From assembly GCA_025617745.1 (NCBI GenBank), contig CM046870.1, forward strand, positions 7,131,618-7,195,617: a stretch of DNA of 64,000 bases, in the 5' to 3' direction. The notes beneath the pieces were generated by a model. It was not told where the DNA came from and ran no database searches. It saw only the letters and a program-made list of their open reading frames with translations. The translations under genes and the position numbers were made by a program. Of the stretch, positions 53,079-63,945 are shown piece by piece (the first letter of the stretch is position 1; every line of letters begins with the position of its first letter). This DNA comes from Heliocidaris erythrogramma (lineage: Eukaryota > Echinodermata > Echinoidea > Camarodonta > Echinometridae).

Positions 53079-53960
53079 AGGTGGTCTGTCGTAGTCGACA
53101 GACCACCTCTTAATTTCGTCAGAATTTTATTTATTTATTTATTTTTCTCCCACTTTCTTGTTTCCACGAAATCTCAAAAAGTTCTCAGTCAATTTTCATG
53201 ACATTTCCGTCAGTCATCCGGATATCAAATTCAAGGTCATCAGGTCATCGTGACGTCATCCAGGCGCCATTTTGTAAAATGACATTATCGTTCATATCAT
53301 CAAAAATTAACCATATTTAACACACATGAACTTCAGGTCAAGGGTCAACATAAAATGTCATCAAAATCCGCGCACGCATCGTGACGCGCACGTACGCGCG
53401 CGTCAAAATTTAGAAATGCTCAAAATCACTTTTTAATCAAATTAGAGTACGGTTCAGGACATTTTAAGCATTTTAAAATTTTCCGTCCGTGCGCGTCCGT
53501 GCGCGCGTAGAGAACGTAAAAACGCTGTTTTTTCGCATGTTTCGTCTTCCTGACAATATTCTTGACAATTTCCAACTATTTACAGTCATTCTCGACCTTC
53601 CATAATGCCACACGTGCGCGTCAAACTTTCAAATTCCTGCGCGCGTCAATGGGCATTCTAATGTAAAAAGTGGTAAAAACATGCCTATCTAAAATCCGCC
53701 ATAGCTCGTTAGAATGCACGAAAACCCCCCAATTTCTTTACATATTCTGAAAGCCTGGGAGTTGTAGATTTGAATTCATGCAGAATTTTTGCCGATCGCA
53801 TGTTCTGACGTCATCATATTTGCATATGAACTCAAAAAAATGATTTTGAAAAAATAACGTCATCTTTTTTGTATTCATTTGATAATATTTCAGTAATAGG
53901 TGGTCGATTTTCTTCCAAATTTTGATATGTTATAGCTGAGACAATTCTCTACAAGATCAG
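53079..53960 (+). mobile_element. Dispersed repeat D, copy 2
   Basis: It starts with a single hairpin AGGTGGTCTGTCG, TAGT, CGACAGACCACCT and then TCTTAATTTCGTCAGAATTT, and follows copy 1 (50018-50930) for about 880 bp with scattered differences. It is broken at about 53957 where the ATTCGG-rich block begins (the CAAGATCAGTCACC here replaces CCAGATCATTGCAA of copy 1). Confidence 0.85.
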
Positions 53961-53961
53961 T

Positions 53962-54362
53962 CACCAGGATTCGGATGGAATCTGGGAGCTATTCGGGGCA
54001 TTCTGGGCAGATTCGGCTCTATTCGTGTTATTCGGGTCTATTTGGCTAGACGATTCGGGTCGAAGCCCGAATCTGCCTAGAATGCCCCGAATGCCTCCCC
54101 GAATCCAACCGAATCCGGCCGAATTCCATCCGAATATATCCCGAATATGGCCCGAATGAAATTTGTCGTGGCCACATTCGGGACCATTTTTTAGCGTATT
54201 CGGATGGTTTTGAACATTTCAAAACAAGCCAAATCCCTCCACGAATGTTTCAGAATACCTCCCGAATTTTTGCCCATTGGGGGAGGGAGAACAGAATGCT
54301 CCCGAATACACCCGAATTCGAAAATTTGGGTGTATTCGCAGCTGATTCGGTTTCGGTGTAAC
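53962..54362. mobile_element. ATTCGG/CCGAAT-rich foldback
   Basis: More than 25 ATTCGG or CCGAAT words in 400 bp. TATTCGGGGCATTCTGGGCA and GATTCGGG on the left face CCCGAATC and TGCCTAGAATGCCCCGAAT. GGATTCGGATGGAAT near the left end faces ATTCCATCCGAATA at about 54124. It seems to be a palindromic element inserted between repeat D and LINE sequence. Confidence 0.7.
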
Positions 54363-54364
54363 CC

Positions 54365-54720
54365 TTGCTTAAGGTATACAAAGCAAAAATAAGGCAAAAC
54401 CCCACACATCCTCTCCAATCCTCCTTGAAGAACTGCTGGCAATTTGAATATGAAAAGAATAAGAAAGTGCGTAAACCCTTTGGTTTGAGAGTTATGGAAG
54501 ATGAAATATATCATGCAAACGAATCACTCATGTCTTTTACCCCCATGCCGCCTTGGCATCTCTCTCCACCAGAAGTGTCATTTGCGCTACATGAGCTTGT
54601 GTCAAAAACATGTTTTATCAATACAATACAAGCATATTAATAAAAAGTGGAAAAATAATTTCCATATTTATACTGATGGTTCTAGAGACCCTGCAAAAGG
54701 CAGCGCCTCTGCTTGCTATT
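54365..54720 (+). pseudogene. I-like LINE ORF2: region before and start of RNase H
   Basis: The frame reads KVYKAKIRQNPTHPL, LPPWHLSPPEVSF-like sequence (MPPWHLSPPEVSFALHELVS) and, after a one-base shift near 54640, FHIYTDGSRDPAKGSASACY. The PPW and YTDGS motifs mark the RT-RNase H connection and the first catalytic Asp of RNase H in I/jockey-like LINEs. The frame is interrupted at 54721 by a TA-flanked MITE and continues at 55042. Confidence 0.72.
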
Positions 54721-54721
54721 A

Positions 54722-55041
54722 CACACTTAGAAATAAAGGTACAATTTTGCACCCTTCAAATGCAACACCCTAAGAAGCTTTTTGCAACTTTAAGGGTGCA
54801 GTTAGCTACAATTTGCACCCTTAAAGGGTGCAGAGTTGTACCCTTTAGAAAAGGTGCAAATTTGCACCCTTAAAGGTGCAACGTTGCATCTTTTAGGGTG
54901 CAAACGGGCATTAAAGGTTGCAAACAAGAATCAAAAGGTGCATTTTTGCACCCTTTTCATGTAGGCTGCAAGATTGCACCCAAAAAGGTGCTGCCAGTGT
55001 TGCATTTAGGGTGCAAACCTGAACCTTTATTTCTAAGTGTG
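54722..55041. mobile_element. 320-bp MITE with perfect 19-bp ends and TA duplication
   Basis: Ends CACACTTAGAAATAAAGGT and its exact complement ACCTTTATTTCTAAGTGTG, flanked by TA (54720-54721 and 55042-55043). The interior is packed with TTGCACCCTT and AAGGGTGCAA words in both orientations. Removing it with one TA rejoins codons TAT-TAT-GTG of the RNase H frame (ACYYVPAM). Confidence 0.95.
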
Positions 55042-55746
55042 TATGTGCCTGCAATGCGGGTAGTTGAAAGTAAAAGAATGCAAAACCTTACATCATCTTA
55101 CAGATCAGAATTGACAATTTTGACAGATTCTCTGAGTGCTATTCAAGCAATCAAGGAAAACAATAACGACAATTTCGTAAAAGAAATTATAATCACCGCT
55201 ACATGTCTAAAATACAAAGGCACAATAATCTGCTTAGAATGGATCCCATCTCACTGTGGGGTCCAAGGGAACGAAACGGCTGATTTCTATGCGAAAACAG
55301 CCCTAAAACAAAGAATAGAGATTAATAATGGATTGAATATCCAAGAAACCAAACATATTTTAAGAATTCTCATACAAAATGAATGGCAGGAGAGATGGGA
55401 CAGGTCAAACTCAAAATTAAGAAAATACCAAAAAGTGGTCTCAGAAAAACCATCATTTCAGTATCTCTGCACCGACAAAAGTGGTGAAAAAATGATTCAC
55501 AGATTACGCTTGGCAGGTTTGGGTTTGAATGACTTCCTGTTTAAGACAGGAAGACACACAACTGGAAAGTGTGATTTTTGTAACGAGAGAGAAACGGTAT
55601 ACCATTTTTTGTATAATGTTTACCCTAGGTTTATCATCCAACGCGCCCTGTTACTTGCGGAATTAAATGTTAGCAATGTCTCTGAGGCGGAACGCAAAGT
55701 GGAGAATCTCAGTGTCAAGACACAAGGTGCACTCGTCGATTTGTAA
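55042..55746 (+). pseudogene. I-like LINE RNase H C-terminal part and zinc-knuckle tail
   Basis: From 55042 the frame is open for 235 codons to TAA 55744-55746. SSYRSELTILTDSLSAIQAI holds the second and third acidic positions of RNase H, and LEWIPSHCGVQGNETADFYA holds the conserved SHxGxxGNExAD box. The tail has GRHTTGKCDFCNERETVYHF, a CxxC...H knuckle whose last Cys is replaced in FLYNVYP. RNase H in I-clade LINEs removes RNA after reverse transcription. The region is well preserved compared with other LINE fragments here. Confidence 0.82.
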
Positions 55747-55749
55747 TTG

Positions 55750-58090
55750 GTTGCCAAGAGGGCAACCGTGATAGTAAGGTGTAACCAAATAAAGAGAACG
55801 GAATCGAAGTAAATCGGATATGATTTATGTTGAGACCATTGAATGTTAATGTGTACAATCATACTGTATAATTTGTTTTGTATACGCTGCTCAAAGATGA
55901 AGCACTTAGTTATATACTAACTATAGGTATAGGTGCACTTTTCTTGTCATTTCACTTAATTGAAAGGCCCTTTAATGTCAGTATATACTCTACTCAAAAC
56001 AAAACAAAACAAAAAAAGAAAGAAAATCTGTGTACGTATTTATTTTGCTTTTATATATTCGGATTTTCTAATGAGGTTCTATGAGGAATCAGAAAGAGCG
56101 CCCCCTGCTCACGTTTGAGAGACATAGGGAATACTTGTATTCCTAAGACGCCCTCGAAATGCACCTCGAGCGGGCTTGTCAGGATAACGTTGTAAAATCA
56201 AGGCAGGAGTGGCGGTCCTGCATGGTATCCTGGAATCTGTACCTTTCTAACTAAAAGTTAGACCTACGGATCAACAAATACAGTATAAGTAAATTATAGG
56301 TGTCCAGATTTTACCAAGATACACCTCCATACAAAGTCGAGAAATGTGACCGCTAGAGCGCACACAAGAAGCATGTGACGCGGCGGCGGAACGCTGCTGA
56401 ATCCAAAGTATCCTCCAGCATTCTGCCGGGGGATACAATAACGGCTCGTAGCACTTTTTTCAGGCGGAAAGTTAGTTCGACGCCCGGACTGCTTTTCAAT
56501 TATTTGGACGCAATACTGCACTGTATGTAACAATGATGGGTGCAGAGGAGGGGGGAGTTATTCCCCCTTCCAGCGCGAAGCGCGAAAACTTTGATGTTTT
56601 AGCAAATTTTGACAGAAAGATAACGGCTCGTAGCGCCTTTTTCGGCTTTTTTCTCACTTTTTTTAAGGGGCTGAATAGGGGGGGGGGGGGGGGGGGGGTG
56701 GTGGCCATGGACCCCTTGTGCCACCTGTCTACGCCAGTGCCTGGCAATATCTCTTTATTTTTGCCCACAGATGTCATAAATATCGAGAAAATAATTCCCA
56801 CTATTATAATAGCATTTTCGAATTTGAAATAATTTAATTACAAACCTATATAGACATTTTTACTAGAGGGATCGAGCAGCTATAGTTTATTTAAAAGGGA
56901 CATTATTTTTTACGACAATATTGCGAGGGAAGGGGATATACAAAAAGGGAAAATTGAGAAATCCCAAACACAAATGGCGAAAATGATGTTATCTAGCGAG
57001 GGGAGGGGCTATACAAAAGGGGCCGAAAAACATAAGTGGTAGCGTGAATGGGGAGGAGCAAAAACACTGTTACTAAGAAGGGAGTGGACATAAATGAATA
57101 AATCACTATCACAAATGGAGGCCAAATTATGACGATAGTATAAGAACACTGGTCTACTGGTGGGGGGGGGGGGGGGGGGGGCTTGTGGGCGCTGCAGCCC
57201 CCCAATGTCCACCCCCCCATAAAAAAGAGTCTCTAATAACAACTAAAGGCTAAATTTTCTTAGTACTACCCCTTCCATTTTTGCATGCAAGAAATATTTA
57301 TTTTATTACAATTTTCTGGAAATAGGAGGAGGAACTTTATTCTCATTCCGAGACCAAGGACAATTTACTTTAAACTCATACAATATGACATTTCTTAAAA
57401 AAATGAATGGATTAAGATAGTGAAATAAAGCAGAAGCGGCAATTCCAGGGGAGCTAGGACACACGTCCCCCAGAAATTTTTCCAAAAACAAAAGGAGAAA
57501 ATAATAAAGTAAAAAATCAGGGCTACAGCACACAATATAGGCTCTGAAGTGCTCTGGAACAAAGTTTTACTATTCAAAAATTTATTAAAAAATCTTCTTG
57601 CTTGGTCGCTACACTCCCAGTATATACAATAACTTTCAAATAATGAAAATATGTAACCAGGTATAACATAATTATGAAGAAAGGCAAAAAATTGTTAAGA
57701 TTTAGTAATTTTGCCTCAAGGTTGAATATTGTCGTAAGATAAAAAAAATGGTGGATATCAAGCTCAGACTTTGATTTGCCCGTTTGATCAAAAGTGCTCT
57801 TACAGATGCAAAGTCTCGAAGTACGAGACATACATTTTTCTCGCGGGCAGCTAGAATGCGACATTTTTAAGGTGCAGGGAAATTCCAAGCAAAACAGAAC
57901 ATGAACCCCAAAATGTCTGATCATATAAAATTTGGAGTCAAATTTTAAATATCCAATTTTTCAAAATCTGATAAAATTTAGACATTTAGACATGATCTTG
58001 AAATCATTAATTGATTGATTGATCATTAAAGGGGAATGAAAGGCAACAAACATTAGCCTATAATTATGTAGATAATTGTCAGCCTATTAC
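55750..58090. other. Non-coding stretch with G/C runs
   Basis: Contains GTAGCGCCTTTTTCGGCTTTT and GGCTCGTAGCACTTTTTTCA, two forms of one phrase 180 bp apart (56438 and 56627), G runs at 56679-56698 and 57161-57181 and no coding region. The 56540-56720 part resembles the G-rich dispersed family. Confidence 0.45.
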
Positions 58091-58097
58091 AAATATC

Positions 58098-58765
58098 TTG
58101 AAATTACTCCTATTTGATTGTTTAAGAAGGCGAACAATATCTCAAAAAGTTGCACTTTCCTTGCTAGACATTACACCAAAATTTGTGAGATACCCACTAA
58201 CCTGTATCACAAATGTCTGTAAATCATCATACTACATGATCTATAATCTTAGACGTATTCGGAAATATTTAAATAAGGATATTATGAGAGATATTGTTCA
58301 TGCATGCATCACTAATAAGTTGGACTACTGTAATGGTCTACTGTATGGGATTCCTGACTGTCAAATATTGAAACTGCAAAGAGTTCAAAACACTTGTGCG
58401 AGGCTGATTAGTGGCTGTTCCAAATTCACCCGTATCACCCCAATTTTGAGAAATCTGCATTGGCTACCTGTTCGCCAAAGAATATCTTACAAAATCTTGC
58501 TTATTGTATATAAGGCGCTTCATGGTCAATCTCCTATGTACATCAGAGAATTGCTGAATCTCAGAGTTAATCAACATACTCGAAACCTGCGCAGTTCCCA
58601 AGATACTCTGCTTCTCCAAATTCCATTCGTAAAAACAAAAGTAACACTGGGTGATCGTTCATTTGCTTGTGCAGCCCCTAAACTCTGGAATAACTTGCCA
58701 TTGGAAGTCAGAAAATCCCATCTGTGAATATGTTTAAATCAAAACTCAAAGCGTATCTATTCAAT
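58098..58765 (+). pseudogene. CR1/L2-like LINE, C-terminal part of ORF2
   Basis: A 209-codon open frame reads NVCKSSYYMIYNLRRIRKYL, IVHACITNKLDYCNGLLYGI, LQRVQNTCARLISGCSKFTR, NLHWLPVRQRISYKILLIVY and GDRSFACAAPKLWNNLPLEV. These are the conserved C-terminal motifs after the RT of CR1/L2/Rex-like LINEs (HAxxxSRLDYCN, LQRVQNxAAR, LHWLPVxxRI, KxWNxLP). A one-base shift at about 58722 separates FKSKLKAYLFN. The element is 5'-truncated, as is usual for LINE copies, with the RT core absent. Confidence 0.85.
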
Positions 58766-58866
58766 TAATAACAAGCATATCAGGAACTCATGCAGCGCAG
58801 TAGAATATATACACTGTTGGATAGTTACTGCGCTTTATAAATGTATTATTATTATTATTATACTAG
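58766..58866 (+). mobile_element. 3' end and (ATT)n tail of the LINE
   Basis: ATATACACTGTTGGATAGTT, ACTGCGCTTTATAAATGT and then five to six ATT units. A short microsatellite tail instead of poly-A is typical of CR1/L2-like elements. A related tail seems present in reverse orientation at about 18190-18212 (AATAATACAACGCACTTAT). Confidence 0.75.
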
Positions 58867-59643
58867 ATACGATGACACTCACCTGTGGAATGCATGACAC
58901 TGGATTTTTCTCACAATAAACCTTTTTTGTTGTCAATTAGTACATTCAAATGAAGATACTTTTATTCTGACATATAACCCAATTGTGTCAAAATATTTGG
59001 TCCAGCTGTTTCATAGGTGGGGCAGTTTGTTAAGCAGGATTTGGCATGCACATGTTGTTGCTTGGTCAAAGGTTTGTCAATTCTTCAAAGAATTGACAAA
59101 GACCTACATACAATTGCTCCTAGATATCACCTGTGTGAGACGCATGGGGTACCAAGATGGCTGCCATTTTGCATTGGTGGCTTTAGTTATACAATAGCTA
59201 TCATTATGCAACATATCAATAGACCGCTTCGGTAATGTATGTAAATTTTATGCATACCTTTCAAACAAAGATTGTTCTTGACAACCTGAAAGCTTGCCGG
59301 ACATAGCAACACATAATGTATGCAAACTGGATTCCAAGCATTGATGGTGCCCCTTGATTCCTTTGTGGCCCAAATATCCCCCGTCCGGTGATATGCCTTG
59401 AAGGTTAAACTTTCTTTTTCTTTTCATTTTACTCGCGCCCACCCCGTTGGCGGCTACATTTTTTGATCCCCCCAAAAACCCGCAAAAAAGATTTGAAAGA
59501 TGCGTGGATGCGTAAGGAGAAGAAAAAACAAAAACCTTCGGAATGTGATATAATTATATACATGGGCCGCGGAACCGGGTGGCTGGTAGACACGAGTAGA
59601 CACGTTTCATAAAACCTCAGAAAAACTGTTCGAAAATTGTCAT

Positions 59644-60249
59644 TAAAGGCCAAGTTCACCTCAGTATCAAGTTGATTTGAATATACAGAGTAAAATTAAA
59701 CAAGCATAACAGTAACAATTTCACTGAAATCGGATGTAAAATAAGAAAATTATGGCATTTTTAAGTTTTGCATTATTTCATGAAACAGTGATGTGCATAT
59801 AAACATGGACGGTATGCAAATGAGTGAACTGATCATGTCATGCACTCACTTTTCCTTATGTATTTTATTATATGAAATATCATATATTTCATTTTTTTGC
59901 TTCAATAATTTGTAAAACATGGTTTGACTCCATATGGAACATGTAAATCATTATTGTAACTTATTTTCATACAAGGAAGGGATTCTTTATTATCACATCT
60001 ATAAAAATTGAAATATTTGAAATTTCATATAATAAAATACAAAAGGAAAAGTGAGTGACATCATCGGTTCACTCATTTGCATACCACCCATGTTATGCAT
60101 ATCACTGTTTCATGAAATAATGCAAAACTTCAAAATGCTATAACTTTCTTATTTTACATCCGATTTCAGTGAAATTTTTACTGCTGTGCTTGTTTAATTT
60201 TACTCTGTTTATTCAAATCAACTTGATATTGAGGTGGACTTGGCCTTTA
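59644..60249. mobile_element. 606-bp palindromic MITE with TAAAGGCCAAGT termini
   Basis: TAAAGGCCAAGTTCACCTCA with AAGTTGATTTGAATA is mirrored on the right (TATTCAAATCAACTTGATAT, ACTTGGCCTTTA). Nearly the whole element is inverted, including CATTATTTCATGAAACAGTG and ATTTGCATACC. TA flanks can be read at both ends. Confidence 0.9.
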
Positions 60250-60350
60250 GTGAAATCATATCGGCCCCTGATAATTTGTTGTTCCAAGGAGTACCTCCTT
60301 GGTTGTTCTGACTACTTCATATTGTGAAGAGAATTCTTCAACATTTACCT

Positions 60351-61260
60351 TAAAGGAGAATTAACCTCAAACAATAAAGACGATAGTGATCAAAGGTGTT
60401 ATTTATTCCTACTTGTTAGACTATATGGCTTCGCGTCAAAATATACGAGATCGATACGAATCAAGATTTTCTGAGCAAAATTTATCATCTGCTAGCAATA
60501 TGTATCGTCTGCTAGCAATACATGGGGGCTGCCATTTTTTTATGTGTACAAGAAGATTTTCTTAATCCAAATGCCCAATTGCCTTTTTCAAAATTAAAAA
60601 CCAATTTGAGATTAAAAATATAGAATAGATATGTCAATTTATTTTTAAACTGAAGATTTCCTTATATATTTCTGTTGAAAATCGATATTCGCTTAATATA
60701 AATCTATTTTCTAGATACTGTGACGCAATGGACGGAGCAAATTAATTCAAATTTTATGGATGCTTCTTCCCTGAGCATCTATAGCGGCAAACTATGCATT
60801 CACCTGCTTTCGGATAATGGGACTTCAAAAGTCAGAATGCATGCTGCATATATTATGTTCTGCTCTGTTTGGCAAACCCAAGAAAATAGATTTTTGTTAA
60901 GAAAAACCAGACAATTTAAAAGTATCATTATAAAGATTTAATTTTTATAAATCATGTAAACACCCACTTTATATTTTTCGTCACATATGGGATTTTAGGT
61001 AATGAAGAAAATCAATTTAGGTCTTGGATTCAAAATATCTTCCTGACCGGAACATTTCTCAATGGTTCATGTACAAATCCAAATCAGCAAGAAAATGGCA
61101 GCCCCCATGTAAATGAGTAGGAGACGATACCGGGTGTTGGAATATCTTTATTTATACCCTTTTCTAATATCTTATTAGAAAATGATTTAGGCCAATAAGT
61201 AGGAATATATTACACCTTTCAATATAAGTAAATTTGTACTCAGGGGTTAATTCTCCTTTA
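60351..61260. mobile_element. 910-bp inverted-repeat element with TAAAGGAGAATTAACC termini
   Basis: TAAAGGAGAATTAACC is mirrored by GGTTAATTCTCCTTTA. Internally CATGGGGGCTGCCATTTTTT (60522) is mirrored by AAAATGGCAGCCCCCATG (61093). It begins with TAAAGG like the neighbour at 59644. The 73-codon frame at 60720-60941 has no recognised motif. Confidence 0.85.
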
Positions 61261-61480
61261 ATAATTAATATGTATGCCTATGTATGCCATTAATTATTTA
61301 GTTAAAATTTCATACAGTGCTCTTCAAGACAATCAAAGTTAAACTATTTAGGGGAAAAAACGCATACATACCTCGACTTCTTTGCCCTTTTTTCGGGGAA
61401 GGTGTGGGGGGGGGGGGGGACTTCCGGCATGATCGTGGTTGAGGAAACCACCATTCACTCCGCACAGAAGCGCTTGCGCT
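61261..61480. other. Short spacer with G run
   Basis: A G run at 61406-61419 and nothing else recognised. Confidence 0.5.
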
Positions 61481-61680
61481 AAGGGGGATTCACACCGAAC
61501 ACGACAAACGACAAACGACACGACGACATCTTTCGAAACGTCGTGCACGACGTTTTTAGGGTTTTTTAGTCGTTTCAGAAAATCGCTCAGCGCGCGATTT
61601 TCCCAGCACGACAAAACGACATTTTGGCCACCAACCAATTAGCGCGGAGGATTCGTAGTGACGTCACATTTATCCCAGCT
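61481..61680. repeat. ACGACA-rich segment
   Basis: GGGGGATTCACACCGAACAC begins a run of ACGACAAACGACA words, with CGTCGTGCACGACG as a palindrome and GCACGACAAAACGACA closing it. It resembles the internal style of the TTCAGACGC MITE (17193-17610). A right terminus could not be placed. Confidence 0.45.
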
Positions 61681-61865
61681 GTTAATTGATGGCAGAAACT
61701 TTTCATTTCTCCGGCTCAAACCTCTATGGGATTTTACGCGTAAATTAGGTTATCGCACCGCACAAAAAGAACCATAGAGCTATGTACAAAACACCGCACT
61801 GGTTAGATGTCTTTTCGACCAGTCCAGCCGAACACGAGAGATCTACATAATATTGCCTGATTAAT

Positions 61866-62115
61866 CTTCGAAAAAGAGGGTCGCTATTCATAATCAAAGA
61901 AGAGAGTCGCTATTCATAATGGAAGAAGAGGGTCGCTATTCATAATGGAAGAAGAGGGTCGCTATTCATAATCGGAGAAGAGGGGTCGCTATTCATAATC
62001 GAAGAAGAGGATCGCTTTCATAATCGAAGAAGAGGGTCGCTATTCATAATCGAAGAGGGTCGTTATTTATAATCAGGGAAGAGGGTTGCTATTAAAAATC
62101 GAAGAGGGTCGCTAT
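61866..62115 (+). repeat. 26-bp minisatellite, nine to ten units
   Basis: The unit is CGAAGAAGAGGGTCGCTATT plus CATAAT. Later units lose bases (AATCGAAGAGGGTCG) and the array decays to the right. Confidence 0.93.
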
Positions 62116-62811
62116 GTCAGATCTACCCACTGAATTTGATGTGTATGACGATAAGCACAATTCTGCTGAGTAGTAAAATGTTCACAACAAGAGATTACAC
62201 AATGACATTGAATTTAGAGATTAAATTGATGTAATCTTTATTACTGTATCAAATTTCTTTCTTCCATATAGGTATCAATAATCAATATCACATGTAAAAT
62301 GATCATTTACATAATCATGGTGAAAGTCAAATAATTAATACATCTTTTGAATTATCAATAAATGGTTTATCATACCCTGAGGGGTTTTCCAGGTTAGATT
62401 CCAAAATATTCAAATATTTTGAAGAAAAAAGAAAATCCACTTGCCTTATCAGCAATTCAATAATGATATCTTATCTAAATAACCACGAGTAAGGGAATTC
62501 CTTTACTAACATTCCATTATTCGCATCATTTATGAAATCATTAATAACATGAGCTCTCAAAAGACTAACAATTTATGATAAACAGCATGGACTCGTATCA
62601 TTATACATAACTACAATGCCGGGACTAAACTAAACATCACAACTTAGAGCCATAACTGAAAATGTCTGACTTGCTAGCATATTGGTTTGTAGAACAAGAT
62701 GGGCTGCCCATACCTATCGCAACTGTTCATGAGTTCATTGGGTATGATCGACTTCGTCTCCGGGGTGCGATATCCTGATGAACAACTGTGACGTCGATGA
62801 TGCCATGCCCA
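62116..62811. other. Non-coding stretch
   Basis: AT-rich sequence with no repeat or ORF that can be supported. Confidence 0.5.
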
Positions 62812-63047
62812 CACTATGAACACGGTGACAAAGAGAGCGGACAATTTATGCAGCTCCTCATTGTACCCTCCACAATAGCTCTAGTAAACAAAAGGACATC
62901 CCTTCACTGCTATTATGTGGCACCTGTTCTACATATTTTTGCAGGATAGCAATGAATGGATGTTCTTTTGTTAACCAGTGCAATTGTGAAGGGTACAATG
63001 AGGAGCAGCATAAATTGTCCGCTTCTTTGTTCGTCATGTTCATAGTG
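62812..63047. mobile_element. Palindromic MITE family B, copy 3 (most complete)
   Basis: CACTATGAACACGGTGACAA is mirrored by GTCATGTTCATAGTG, GCGGACAATTTATGCAGCTC by GAGCAGCATAAATTGTCCGC, and ACAAAAGGACATCC by GGATGTTCTTTTGT. About 235 bp with arms of about 110 bp. It best defines the family boundaries. Confidence 0.93.
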
Positions 63048-63295
63048 CCATGTCGTTTCTGCAAAATAGCCGACTATCGCGATGTAGACTGGCCTCTGAG
63101 TCGCTAGAAGGCTATAATACTGAAGTCCATGGCTCGATGCCTCTGGTCGTATACACACTACTGAGTTGACAACCGTCAGCGGAGGAGGAAGAGCAAAAAC
63201 AAGAGCCCAGCTCATCCATGTAGACAGCTGTTAAAATATTACAAAACCGAACAACTTCATGGCAACTGCCTAGTATCCCTATCTCTATATTAAAG

Positions 63296-63299
<4 letters not shown>

Positions 63300-63332
<33 letters not shown>
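63300..63332. repeat. (TA)n microsatellite
   Basis: About 16 TA units. A second tract lies at 63538-63594. Confidence 0.95.
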
Positions 63333-63336
<4 letters not shown>

Positions 63337-63532
63337 TTTCCCATTTCTTTTAAGGAAATGACTTTAAAATAGATCATAATGCAAAACTGATCCACTATTC
63401 CTTCCTGGATATATTCCAATGAAATAAATTAAATTGTAACTGAAATATATCTTGTTTCTACAATCAATGAGTATATCTTCATTCTGACATGAAATTACAC
63501 AATTATGATTATCTCAAATAAACATGCATTCT

Positions 63533-63537
<5 letters not shown>

Positions 63538-63594
<57 letters not shown>
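63538..63594. repeat. (TA)n microsatellite, interrupted
   Basis: About 28 TA units with one break at 63566. Confidence 0.95.
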
Positions 63595-63601
<7 letters not shown>

Positions 63602-63714
63602 CAATGCATTAATAACAAAAATTATTATTTTCCAGTTCCAAAGACAAAACTTATATTCCCCTATAATTTACACAGAACCTTGATTATCCGTTTTCCTAAA
63701 TTTACACATAGAAT

Positions 63715-63945
63715 TCAACAAAATATAGACCCTCTTCTTATCCATTTGTTCAAACTAAATTCAGTATTATAGGATTTGAAGGTTTGCATGGTGAAGGTTT
63801 GCATCATTCTGTCACTCGTGATCACCAGATTAACTGGGAAGACACCAAACTTGTAGCCCCCGCTTCCAACTGGTAAACCAGGAGGGTCCGTGAAGCCATC
63901 GAGATTCACAAACATGACACAGTTACACAGGACAAGGGTTTACAG
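63715..63945 (-). CDS. Short minus-strand frame, possible exon, unknown
   Basis: Between stops the minus strand reads TLVLCNCVMFVNLDGFTDPP, GLPVGSGGYKFGVFPVNLVI and TSDRMMQTFTM to a stop at 63715-63717. The composition (Gly, Pro, Val, aromatic) is more protein-like than other short ORFs here and less repetitive. An ATG at 63915 or an upstream splice could start it. I recognise no family. It is close to the window edge and may belong to a gene extending to the right. Confidence 0.22.
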
